Assembly (NCBI RefSeq): GCF_003286085.1
Contig: NW_020825288.1
Location: 14,818,001-14,882,000 of the forward strand
Direction of reading: 5' to 3'
Origin: Drosophila persimilis
Lineage: Eukaryota; Arthropoda; Insecta; Diptera; Drosophilidae
Length of the DNA: 64,000 bases
Part shown: positions 23,459 through 33,237 of the stretch, piece after piece
Position numbering within the stretch: position 1 is the first letter of the stretch
How the letters are laid out: each line of letters begins with the position of its first letter
Made by a program: the position numbers and the translations under genes
Notes under the pieces: generated by a model
Told to the model about the DNA's origin: nothing
What the model saw: only the letters and a program-made list of their open reading frames with translations
The model's database searches: none

Positions 23459-24804
23459 CTGGTCCTTCTTGTGGGTCTTCTCTTTGTAGCCATCTGCAAG
23501 CTCATCTCATCTCGCGCTGACGGCTTTTGAACTGCCTTCGTTTCGTTTGTTGTTGGCCATGTCGTAGTCTAAATTAACCGTTTCGTTACGTCAGCTCCGA
23601 CTGCTGTCTTTGTGCGTTGACAGTGGCTGATGCTGCTGAATGCTGCTGGATGCTGCTGTTGTTGCCCCAATTGTTGTTGCCGCTGCTCTTGTTTAGTTGC
23701 AAGTTTGTATGAGGCAGTCGTGCGTGCCCGGGCGCCTGGCAATTGGAGCAATCAGCCAGCTCCTGCACAGCCCCCTGCCATTCCATTCCCCCACCCAGCG
23801 TCAGACAGCGTCAATCCCCCAGCACCAGCACCAGCACTCAGCCGCACTCCATTCGGCTGAGTTCAGTTCAGGCTCGAGTCGACAGTTGGCTTTGTCTTGT
23901 CAGCTGGTCCCGGGCACCACCACCCTGATTGGCATTTACAATTAGCGAGCGAGTAAACAGAGCTCTCGGAGAGAGCATCGTGTAGCCCGGTCTAAGGACT
24001 CGAATGTTCATCTAACAAGATTGGAAATTCAGTTTTCGGGTTTCTCAAAGTTGAAAGCTTCATTCGAGCATGCACGCTTAGGTCATAGTTTCTTTGAAAG
24101 TTACACTTCGAATACTGGATTTATTTGTATCAGAACTTGCTTATGGTTAATCCCCACGAAATTATATACTGCCAGCAGAAAAGAAAGGAGGGTCTGAAAG
24201 CTAATAAGCTAATAATGTTGCAGCAAACGTTGTTGTTTGCCAAATTAGCATAATGCCAATGAGCTTTGCGCCTGAAAGTATGCAGAGGTTTTTCCATGGC
24301 TGCACCAACATGCACTTTATGTGTGTGTGTGTGTGTGCATTTGTGGCACTGGAATAATGTACTCTTAATTTGTTATGCGTGTGATTAATGATCCGGGCAC
24401 AGCGATAACTTTGACTCATTACACCTGCTGATTTATTGCTGTCAACGGGCGGTCCGAGCACACACAGGCACCAACCAGCACACTCAATCACATTTACTTT
24501 CCCCCACACACATGCATATTCCATGGAAATGAATTTTGAATTTTGCCACTTTCGCTTAATCATTGCGCAATTAGCCTGGCATTGTCAGGGGCTTTGCATT
24601 GATTTATTTCGACTGGTTTGCTGGCCCTAAGATTTCAGCACTGCGTCCGCTTTTCCCCGCATTTCCAATTCCATTTCAGCTGACGTACATATATTTCTGC
24701 CAATTTTCACTATTGAAACCTGACATCAAAGTATTCCAAGCTGTTGCTGAACATTTTTCAATTAATTATGCTTTATTGCTTCGTGGTGCTTGCTGTGTTT
24801 CCCT

Positions 24805-24838
24805 CTTCCTCCTCCTCCTCCTCCTCCTCCTCCTCCTC
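24805..24838. repeat. (CCT)11 trinucleotide repeat
   Basis: Uninterrupted CCT units. The strand asymmetry (pure pyrimidine) makes it a candidate for triplex-like structure. Confidence 0.9.
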
Positions 24839-25484
24839 GGTCTCTGTCGCTGTCGCTGTCTTTTGCATTTCCACTGTTTGCTGTTTTCCATTTTAATTTT
24901 TGCCCGATTGTTTGTTGCTGTTGTTGCTTTTTTCGGTCTTTCGCAAGTGTGAAGATTAAGAGGCATCGATGGAAATGCAAGTAATTAATGGCTGGCAGAG
25001 TGGCCGTCCCGCCTGCGCTAATGACCCATATTATGAGGTTATTACGAGGAGTACCCTCACAGCCTCCCCGACAGTGTTTGAGTGTGAGTTTTTGTGAGTG
25101 AGAAAGAGCGAGTGTGAGTGCGATTGCAACTGCATTTCTGATGACATTTCGTATGTGTTAAGTAATTGCTGTAAGGGCTGGAGTCGATGCGGAGTCGGTC
25201 ACACGGGAGTGAGGCGTGACACGGCATAAGATTCGACTGGGGCTCCGCTGTAACTGCAGTTAATTGAAGTCTATTTGGATTGATGGATGGTCTGGCAATG
25301 GGAATGCCTTGCTTGCCTCCGAAAGTGCATTTTAATTAGGGTCTGCAGCAGATCAGACGCAAGGCATTTGCTTGCAACAAGTTGAAATAGGATTGATGGG
25401 GTTTGCTTGGGGGTTTGTGATCTTTTCTCTCACTCTGTTTGCCTTACATTTACTTTCAATAATCCTCCAATAACCGCCCCGCAG

Positions 25485-25973
25485 ATGGACCCACAACCTT
25501 ACCATATAGTGGTGTTCCTGCTGCTGTATACATTGATGTTGGCCTCCTTTCTGCGGCCACAGATGAACATCGTTATAGCCGTTGACTCGCAATTCTTTAG
25601 TGCCAATTATGCTGCCGTGGTGGGTCTCACCTTTAGGCTCAATCTGTTCATGGTGGTGGCAGCTTTGCCAATCAGCATCTTGACTGTCATTGCCCTGGCG
25701 AAGTGGAACGAGGCAACAAATCATCCGACGGCCTCGCGCTCCTTTGTGTCGTTCGTGGTGGGCCTGTACGTGGCCCTGCTGCTCGCCAACTTCGCCGCCA
25801 ATGGCGTGGTAATGCAGAACATCCTCGGCAGGTTCCAGCACCCCCCACTAGCGTCCTGGCTCATGTACAGAGATCTGCTCCTCTCCTTTTTGGAATATCT
25901 TGTGGCTAATATCCAGAGCGTCTTCACCCGCCAATCGGTACAGAGGCCCGAGCTAGTGTACGTTCTACATTAG
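25485..25973 (+). CDS. Small integral membrane protein with about four helices (162 aa)
   Basis: ORF of 162 residues with consistent fly codon use. Four hydrophobic segments are seen: about 7-24 (IVVFLLLYTLMLASFL), 54-73 (LFMVVAALPISILTVIAL), 85-108 (FVSFVVGLYVALLLANFAAN) and a weaker one about 127-143 (LLLSFLEYLVANIQ). There is no signal peptide apart from the first helix. The ATG follows immediately on CCGCCCCGCAG, a good splice acceptor, so an upstream exon (probably untranslated, possibly coding) is likely and the true N-terminus is not certain. No AATAAA is found soon after the stop, so the 3'UTR may be long. I do not recognise the family; four-helix topology alone does not tell the role. 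Confidence 0.65.
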   Translation: MDPQPYHIVVFLLLYTLMLASFLRPQMNIVIAVDSQFFSANYAAVVGLTFRLNLFMVVAALPISILTVIALAKWNEATNHPTASRSFVSFVVGLYVALLLANFAANGVVMQNILGRFQHPPLASWLMYRDLLLSFLEYLVANIQSVFTRQSVQRPELVYVLH

Positions 25974-28627
25974 TTGCATTTGTTTACTTATGTATTACCC
26001 GCCTAAATTTGTATTTATTGATGTATGGAACGCTATGAAGTGTTTTTTCGGGGCAGAAATGTCTGTATGTCTGTGTCTGCCCTTCTGGGCAGAGTACCCC
26101 ATATAAGTTGAAACTTACTGGACTCTGGTCTACGATGTGTGGCCGAGGCAGAGCACACACAATGGGGGGAGGCAGCCGAGGTGCGGGGCTTGTTGCGGTC
26201 GAGTTGCATATTAGATTTAATGCGATTTGCATTTGCTTGGCTTGGGGCCTGCCTGCCTACATCGATAATGAGGCGACACTTCCCTTGGTTGGGGTTGGCT
26301 GCAGCATCCATGCAGCACCCATAGAGGCATGCAACATTTGTCTAGGCAACCGCAGGGCAACGTGGCCGGGGGCCAGCAGCACGTCTGGCGGGTAAGTAAT
26401 TTTGCGGTTGTATTTTGGGGCACGTTGCTTTGAGGCTTTCGACTCCATCATCCTCCACATTGCCGCTGCTGCGGCCTGGGCCTCGGCAAATAGTTGAGCT
26501 GCTCAAACAGTCCAGGGGGGGCAGGGGGGGACAGGGGCGCGGGGGGACTGCGAATCTGTATCTGGCCCACGAAATAATTGAAATATTATGCCAGGCTTAA
26601 GCCAAAGTAAACAATTTTTGATGCTCCTGCCCCTTCCCCCCTACAGATATCTCTTCTGGATTGTATTCCGACGTAAATTCCCAGCAAATACAAAAAAATT
26701 TATTTTCTCTGGCTGCTCACAAAACATGTCTTTGATCTCGAAAAACATGTGCCCAAAAAACAGCAAAAATTAAAAACGGGCCAATTTACACACAAAAGGG
26801 AAAACGCAAAAAAAATAAAATACAAAAATAAAGCAGCACAAAAATGTACAAAAAAAAAAAATTAAGCAATAAAAGTTGTGTTGTAAATATCCATATGCAA
26901 AATACAAATCACAAACAAATTAAACGAAACGAAACGAAATGTTCGAGTAAGTGCTTAAAACAATGCCAAATGAGTTCTGGCCCTGCTCTGGCCGGGGAGT
27001 ACAGTACATGTTTGGGAAATATTTCCCCAAAAAAAATGCCAGAGAAATTCCAGAGGTATCTGGCGATGACAACGGGTTTTCCCCGGGACACTAAAACTTA
27101 TTTATGCCTTTGCCGCATTTTTGCCGATGGGGTGGCTGTGGGTGGCTCTCATCGGCATTCCATGATCATTTATAACTGAACAGCGGGAAATAAACCTCCA
27201 GATTAAGAGCTGTAAATAAGGTCTGGCAGCGACAGTCCAAGGTAAGCCTCATGAATGTCTCTTCTGGCACTCATCTTTCTCGCAGAGACCTGATTTATTA
27301 GCCTTGACTTCTTGACTTCAAATGAGCAAAGATTCGGAAAAAAAAATGGTTAGAAGGAGTATTTGAGAAAATCTAAAAGAAGGTGGAATTTTTGGTTGAT
27401 TTATTAGAGTTTTTAGCGCTTAAAATGTTCCGAAATACCAGGCGGGTAGGGCTTTTAGATGGACAACACATGATTCACAAAATACAGCTGTAGAACTTTT
27501 GCAACTGTAGTCATACTATAATATCTGAGATGGGTATCTGTTAGGAGAGAGTGGAGTCTCCAGCTACTGAGCGCTGGCTTAGATTTCCCCAAGTCGTATC
27601 TCAAGTGATCGTTAAAAGCCCCCAATTAAAAGAGACCACTTTAATGTGTGTTCCAATTTTGGTTTCGGGCTTATCCCCGCTACCAGTTTGGATCTCATCT
27701 CTCACTGCGATCAGTCGGGGTGAGGCCTGGAATTTCCCTGAAGGGGGAAGTGTTATTGAACCTGCCCGCAGGATTATCAGTGCCGTGGCTCGAGTGACAA
27801 TAAAATGACAGATATTGAAATGTCAGATCATTGGAAGCCAATAAAGCTGCATGATTGATGTGCCAATTTGTAATATGCCGATTATCATGTCCCTGCCCAA
27901 ATCGGCTGCTTAATTACACACGGCATACGCAGGCATACCCTGCCTGGGCCTGGGCAAAAGTTCACTGGTACAATGGCAGGGCAATTAATATTTTTATTAG
28001 CGTTTAATTTGGATTAATTGCTCCATGAATCATCCAATCAAATGTGTGTCAAAACAAGGGCTCCAGTCCCATAGTCCAGTCGCTGAAATGGAATCCAGAA
28101 GCGCAGAACGTGTGTCTCCGTCCGTTCAGGAATTTGCATTTCTTCTGTTGACGCAATCACAGGACTGCCCCGTCTCCTTCCATTCCATCCCCATTCTGGC
28201 TGGAGATGTTCCTGACCTGTGCTGCTGCTCCACGTCTTGTGGAGAGATGGGGATGTGGATGTGGATGTGGATGTGCCTGACCTGGACTGACGTCGCCGCG
28301 TGTGTCACTCACTCCAAGTGACAGTCTCTCCCGCAGTCAGGGGCAGCGGATTCGCTTGACGCTCTGCTGGAAATCAAAATTCTCGAAACCGGATTCGGGG
28401 AGATATGGGTATCGCATCCCAAGCAAAACAAAACAAAACAAAACAAATCAAACGAAATGAAATGAAATTCTTTCGCCTGAAATTTGCTTTAAATACAAAA
28501 TCGCCGAGCTCAGAACATTAGACAGGTTTAAGAGCTCGAATTAAGCACAGCCCCAAGGAACATTGACTGGACATAAAGCCAGTAGCAATACGAACAGAAG
28601 TGCAAAGCCAATTAAGGGAATTCAAAT
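25974..28627. other. Intergenic stretch
   Basis: No coding region supported. A/T-rich patches at 26750-26900 contain several AATAAA words that might serve the membrane-protein mRNA. A G-rich block at 26515-26546 has four or more runs of G. Five AAAAC units sit at about 28424-28446. Confidence 0.5.
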
Positions 28628-28657
28628 TATATAAGTTCTACAACAACTGAAGTCTCA
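28628..28657 (+). promoter_or_regulatory. TATA box and initiator of the 178-aa secreted gene
   Basis: TATATAAG at 28628-28635 and TCAATT with start A at 28657, 29 nt downstream. The 5'UTR would be only 15 nt. Confidence 0.6.
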
Positions 28658-28671
28658 ATTAAGTCTCAACA

Positions 28672-29271
28672 ATGACCATCACAAATCCCACGCAAAAGGT
28701 AGGCATACACAGACACAGCCATCTCCCAGCCAGACGGACCCTGACAGATCTATTCCCTCAGATAATGCTCACCTGCTGCTGCCTGGGCCTGCTCCTGACC
28801 CTCACCGAGGCACTGCCCCGCTACAGTCGGCGCGGAGACCTCCGACCCGCGGCGAGTGACTCCAGCTTCGCCTATGCCCCCAGGCCCCAGGAGCCGATGA
28901 CACTGACAGGAAACTACAACCTCATCATGCCGGACTACTACGATCACAATCCGGCCGCCTCCATGCAGCTGCAGAACTTTGCCAACTTCTACGACGCCCA
29001 GGTGAGCCCGGGCTCCGATTTGGGCATGGAAGAGTCCCAGTTCCTGGCCAGCACGCCCGTCAGGGCGCCACAGCCTCTGTCGGCGGACGAGATACGCATC
29101 CGCCAGCAGGTGCCATCGGTGGACATTGGACGCGAGAAGAAGTCGCTGCTCAAGCTGAAGAAGGGCAGCACCCAGCCCCGAGGATCCGACTACCAGGATT
29201 GGGACCAGTTCGACTACGATCTCTACAGCGTCAATCCTGGCGACAGCAAGAAGTACAAACACGACGCCTAG
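28672..29271 (+). CDS. Secreted Asp/Tyr-rich protein (178 aa, two exons)
   Basis: Best model: exon 1 28672-28698 (nine codons) and exon 2 28762-29271, joined over a 63-nt phase-0 intron (GTAGGC...CCCTCAG). Spliced, residues 1-27 form a normal signal peptide (IMLTCCCLGLLLTLTEA). The unspliced reading is also open because the intron is a multiple of three without a stop; it would give 199 residues with the hydrophobic stretch pushed inward. The mature part has a YSRRGD dibasic site near its N-terminus, a Tyr/Asn/Asp-rich middle, a basic patch (GREKKSLLKLKKG) and an acidic-aromatic tail (YQDWDQFDYDLYS). There are no cysteines outside the signal peptide. TATA at 28628 and AATAAA at 29363-29368 bound the gene. 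The build suggests an extracellular-matrix or cuticle-like role; no known domain is seen. Confidence 0.75.
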   Translation: MTITNPTQKVGIHRHSHLPARRTLTDLFPQIMLTCCCLGLLLTLTEALPRYSRRGDLRPAASDSSFAYAPRPQEPMTLTGNYNLIMPDYYDHNPAASMQLQNFANFYDAQVSPGSDLGMEESQFLASTPVRAPQPLSADEIRIRQQVPSVDIGREKKSLLKLKKGSTQPRGSDYQDWDQFDYDLYSVNPGDSKKYKHDA

Positions 29272-29362
29272 GTCGATGATCGCTCTGAATCGGAGTTGGA
29301 ATCGGGATCGACTTTTTATGAATTTGTTGCTGTGTTTTTGTTTTCTGTTTGTTAAGCGCCAA

Positions 29363-29368
29363 AATAAA
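29363..29368 (+). terminator. Poly(A) signal of the 178-aa secreted gene
   Basis: AATAAA 92 nt past the stop. Confidence 0.65.
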
Positions 29369-29758
29369 TTATTTATTTATTGTAAACTGCATTTGGTTTT
29401 TGCCAATTTTGGCGGCGTCTCGATGGAAGAATGCGGCTCGAGCAAGTTTTTTGATACCTCCTTAAAGCGGGTAGCATGACACATGGAGCACAGAAGATAG
29501 TTCCATATGAGAACTTACTTCGGATATCCAAAGTTGATTCTATCAATATGGGTATCCTATCCGAATCTATCTATCCGAATAGGATAGGGCAGGGTATTCT
29601 ACGGTTCGGTGGTTCGCTAGCCTTTGTTTTTCGCAACCATCTAATGGTCCGGCACAATTTGTCTAATTGCCCCTGCCATTAGCAAGCATTCGCTTAATGA
29701 CCAAACCCGGCCCGTGGAACAGCAAATCAAACACGAGGAATTTCCAGGAGCATTTCAT

Positions 29759-29764
29759 TTTATT
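29759..29764 (-). terminator. Poly(A) signal overlapping a stop codon
   Basis: On the minus strand the last codons read CAG CAA TAA AAT, so AATAAA includes the TAA stop (29760-29762) of the 132-aa secreted protein. The 3'UTR would be only 10-30 nt. Confidence 0.5.
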
Positions 29765-30240
29765 GCTGGTCGAGCAGAATCCGCCTCAGCTCCTCGACCC
29801 GTTCCGGCGAGGGCTCAAAGAACTCGCTGTCCACCTGGACTTCCTTGTGCCTCGACAGGCGACGCGGCGGGGGACGAGCCGCATGATACCTGGCCCGAGC
29901 AGCTGCCTGCGCCTCCGGATTCCCCTTGCCTTTGTTGCGGCAGTTGCGGCGTGCAAACGGCTGTCGCCGCTGGGCAGGCACTACTCCACCCGCGCGCACC
30001 TTGAGACGTTGCTCCCTGGGACGAGGCTCCTCTGTCAGCTGCTGGAGCTCTTCATCTGGTGCCTCGTACGGGTAGCCAGCTTCTGGGTTGATAGCCGAGT
30101 GGGCTAACATCACACCTAGCACTACCATCTATGGGCCAGAGACAGAGTGGTTAAGCATTTGACGTCATTGTCAAGGGGAAAACGAGTTCCGTGTTCTGAA
30201 CGGAGATTACCAGTAGAGTTAGCAGCAAACTCGTCTTCAT
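29760..30240 (-). CDS. Secreted Arg-rich protein (132 aa, two exons)
   Basis: Exon 1 30211-30240 (ten codons, start at 30240) and exon 2 29760-30128, joined across an 82-nt phase-0 intron (GTAATC...CCCATAG). The joined N-terminus is a textbook signal peptide (KTSLLLTLLMVVLGVMLAHS, cut near HSA|IN). Mature features are an acidic segment (EAPDEELQQL), a strongly basic middle with several dibasic sites (QRRQPFARRNCRNKGKG, RPPPRRLSRHK) around a single cysteine, and an acidic amphipathic C-terminus (ERVEELRRILLDQ). It could be a processed peptide precursor or a basic matrix protein; the family is not recognised. An initiator-like TCAGT lies on the minus strand with start A near 30282, giving a ~41-nt leader. 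It is the tail-to-tail neighbour of the 178-aa secreted gene. Confidence 0.75.
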
Positions 30241-30545
30241 CGCTGTATCGCTGTGAATGTCTCGCTTCGGGGTCCACGGACTGACTAACTCTTATGGCCT
30301 GCCCTTAGAACCGATTATGAAATCTGTGGTATTATTATGCTACTGTCCAGAGAGAGAGAACGGCGAGAGAAACCGGTTTGTTTGCGTGCTCTCATCTGGA
30401 TTTATCGATTTGATTAGCATAGATTGTGATTAGCATAGATTGTCTTTAAGAACTGAGAACTATAGAGAAATCATTGGGGAATCACTGCCTTTAGAGTCGG
30501 AAAATACTGCACACTGAAAAAAATAAGACAGACGTATGCTTAGGT

Positions 30546-30551
30546 TTTATT
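30546..30551 (-). terminator. Poly(A) signal of the DUF1091 gene
   Basis: TTTATT on the plus strand (AATAAA on the minus), 62 nt past the stop. Confidence 0.6.
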
Positions 30552-30612
30552 GGTGCTGCACTGCACTGATAATTCATCTGGAAGGTATGGAATAAGTTCT
30601 TAAAATCAGAGC

Positions 30613-31320
30613 TTAAAACAGAGTTCCGTAGACGCAGAGAGTTCCCCGCATCTTGCCATTGACAATCCATGTGCTGTAAAAGGCATAGTCGCCACTGGGA
30701 AGAGGTAACACGTCGCTGAGTTGTGTGTTCACGAACTGAGTCGGAAGCTGCTCCACCCAAACGTCGTGCTGCAAGGATATCATATACTACATATAGCATT
30801 AGGTATCTTGTGGAACTCACATCGTAGGGACACTTGTGATAGGCATTCGAGTAGTTCTTTAGCACTCCATCAAAAAAGTTCACCATGGGATTGCGGCTTT
30901 TTTTCTTATTCATGTACTTGCACACATCCAAGGTGACGTTCATAGTGATTGGTATGTAGCCCTTGAAGCGCCTCAAAATTTGCAGATCTGCCTACGAACG
31001 GAGACACCATTAGCCTTGGACAATGCGGATAAAGTACAGTACTTACCAATACCTCCCTAATGGGTAACTCATGCAGGGTAGTCCTCACGGACATGTACTT
31101 GAAGGTCCGATTCACGGCCTTGATGTGACAGTAATCGAAGTCGAAGAACTTTTTGTCAATCGAATTGCACTTGATGTTGGTGAACTCGAACAGGGAATTT
31201 ATCTGGCGATGCACAAAACACTGAAGTAACAGCCAAAGGATTCGATATTATGGAAGTTACCTCCGTCACACAAGTTGCAAGAATAAAAGGCACCATCCAA
31301 ACAATATAGTGAACGCGCAT
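30613..31320 (-). CDS. DUF1091 (DM8) secreted protein (180 aa)
   Basis: Four exons on the minus strand: 31261-31320, 31047-31202, 30821-30991 and 30613-30768. Introns of 58, 55 and 52 nt are all phase 0. The 180-residue product has a signal peptide (HYIVWMVPFILATCV) and the whole DUF1091/DM8 domain. Hallmarks are FTNIKCNSIDKKFFDFDYC, VNRTFKYMSV, NVTLDVCKY, NPMVNFFDG, SNAYHKCPYD, LPLPSGDYAF and a closing VYGTL. The four domain cysteines are present. The family is large and fast-evolving in Drosophila. It is thought to have an MD-2-like lipid-binding fold, with roles mostly unknown (some members act in sensory or immune tissue). Each intron is phase 0 and very short, as is usual for the family. 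The single gene here has no tandem copy within the window. Confidence 0.9.
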
Positions 31321-31348
31321 TTTGATACCGTAATGAACCAACCCCAAC

Positions 31349-31380
31349 TGATATCGTTCTCTAAGTATTACAAACTATAA
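31349..31380 (-). promoter_or_regulatory. TATA box and initiator of the DUF1091 gene
   Basis: On the minus strand TATAGTTT starts at 31379 and TATCAGTTGG places the start A at 31349, exactly 30 nt later. The leader is 29 nt. Confidence 0.6.
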
Positions 31381-31932
31381 CTAAATATCAATTGCTTTGA
31401 GATTTAATGTACCATTAATATTGTTGTTCGCTGGTCTAGAACTTTTTTTAATGACGGTCTGATCAGACGAAAATCATTAACTCATACCTCATTTAGCAGA
31501 TTTAAATAATTGATTCTATTTTTAGGTATAATAGAAAGTAGGTTGCAAAAATGGTTTCAGAAATGTTTTGATAGGTTTTATTGAAATAAAAACGAATGCA
31601 AGCCAGACTTTGCAATGTTTGACAGCATTTGTAAACATTTTGAAGATCATAAATCTACTCTTTAGGTTTTCGCATGCTCTCCCCCATTTTTTCGCGCAGT
31701 GCATTGAGTCCACTGTTAATTTTTGTATGGGTGATTAGCATACGACAGGCAGAGACCCATTGGCAATCGCATATTAAAAAGCCACGGGGGCAGAGATGAG
31801 GCAACAGCCAACCGGTTGATCAATAACATGATGTCGCCTCAATCAGCTGGAGCTGGGGAGCCCCCGGAGCATTGTCTACCTTTGGGCTGTTGAAACAAAT
31901 CGCGGAATCGGTTAGGAATGGGACTCGCTCAC

Positions 31933-31938
31933 TTTATT
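31933..31938 (-). terminator. Poly(A) signal of the Gln/Pro-rich secreted gene
   Basis: AATAAA on the minus strand, 68 nt past the stop at 32006. Confidence 0.6.
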
Positions 31939-32005
31939 TACATTGAAAAATGTGTTCAACTAACAATAACAATTATTAAATCTAGATTTGAATTTGGGCT
32001 GGGGT

Positions 32006-33237
32006 TCAGTTGAAGGGATGCCTTTCGATCAGCTCCTCCTTCCGCTCATAGGTGCGCCTGTTCCTAGGCCTCAGCTGGCCCTGGCCGTTCTGCACGGTTC
32101 CTGGGGGCACATAGATCGCGGGACTCTTGGTGCATCCCTCGATATGGGCATGGGCCACGGCGCGTATGTCCTGCAGCAGCTGCTTGTGTCCCGGATCCAC
32201 TTGTCCTGGACTCAAGATCTGTTGCTGGCACTGTCCATTGGGCTGGCAGTTGGTCACGTAACGCTGGTACTCCCTGGTGTCCCCGGGCGCCGTCTGCTTG
32301 TAGTCGTAGCCATCCAGCGACGCGCTCTCCGACTGGGCTACCTGGTCGCCCTTTCGCGGTGCCGGCTCTGTGAGACCCGTGCTGGTCAGCAGTTTGTTCA
32401 GCACCGCAGTAGGCGGCACACCGGAGCCGTGGCCCGCATCCAGCACCTGCTGCCCCGAGGGAAGGGTGACCGTTGCGTAGGGATGGGGGTTGGCGAAGTA
32501 CAGTCTCTGTGGCGCCAGGTTCTGCGGTTGTGGCAAGTACTGGGCCGCGGGCTGAGGTACTCCCTGGTACTGGGCGATGGCTTGGGTTGGAGGCTGAGGT
32601 TGAGCTTGAGGCTGGTAATAGTTGAGTGGTGCTGGTGGCGCCGGTGGAGCCAGTGCCTGAGTGCTGAGAGGAGCGGCTAGGGCTGAAGAAAATTGCTGAT
32701 AGCTTCCGCTGCCCAGCAAAGGATTTCTGTAGGTCGAATAGTGCAGCTGCGGCTGCTGCACGGGCTGGGGTGCCAGATACTGCATATTCAGCTGGGGTGC
32801 CACATATTGCTGCTGCTGATGGGCCACATATTGCTGCTGCTGGAACTGTTGCTGCGGTGCCACATATTGCTGCTGCTGCTGCTGCTGCTGTGGGCCCTGG
32901 TATCCATAGCCGAGCTGGTTCTGCTGTCCCCTCTGCGCCCTCACGACCACAGTCTGGTGGTTCTCATAGACACTCGGAGCCAGGTGGGACTCCAGAGCGT
33001 AGGTGCGACTGTTGGGGCCCAGGGTTTGGACCACATATTTGGCAGGCTGCTGGTGACGCGCTGACACCTCGCTGAAGGGGACTTGCGGCCGCTGGTAGTG
33101 ATATTCCTGCGATCGCACCGTGGCGGCCAGGGCCAGCTAAGGTGCAAAATATACTCGTATTAATTCGATACACTCCGATACTCTGCTCGGTATAAGTTAC
33201 GCACCATCGACAGTAACAGCCACGGATGGGAAGTCAT
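32006..33237 (-). CDS. Secreted Gln/Pro/Tyr-rich protein (387 aa)
   Basis: Exon 1 33205-33237 (11 codons, start at 33237) and exon 2 32006-33136, joined over a 68-nt phase-0 intron (GTGCGT...ACCTTAG). The signal peptide spans about residues 1-20 (TSHPWLLLSMLALAATVRS). The middle is low complexity: polyQ, tandem YVAPQQQ/QYVAHQQQ-like units (about 95-130) and PQPQ-rich spacers. The last ~150 residues are more ordered (LPSGQQVLDAGHG, VLNKLLTSTGL, DYKQTAPGDTREYQRYVTN) and contain three cysteines and a basic RPRNRRTYERKEE tail. Residues Gln, Tyr and Pro dominate, as in eggshell, cuticle and cement-like proteins. Extracellular structure is therefore likely, but no named family was recognised. The repeat-rich core makes long open frames on the other strand (for example 31988-32680), which are shadows. 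Confidence 0.85.

Larger units (their letters stand above)
21714..25484. other. Non-coding stretch upstream of the membrane-protein gene
   Basis: No coding region is supported. It may hold the promoter and a 5' untranslated exon of the gene at 25485, whose ATG follows directly on a splice acceptor. One candidate initiator is GAGTTCAGTTCAGG near 23861, with a possible donor GCGA|GTAAAC near 23953. Simple repeats are CTCCTG (23425-23458) and CCT (24805-24838). Confidence 0.45.

Noticed and set aside
28750..29262. 170-codon minus-strand ORF
   Set aside because: It is the antisense shadow of the 178-aa secreted gene, kept open by its G/C-ending codons.
31988..32680. 230-codon plus-strand ORF
   Set aside because: Antisense shadow of the Gln/Pro-rich gene, whose minus-strand frame has the signal peptide, intron and poly(A) signal.
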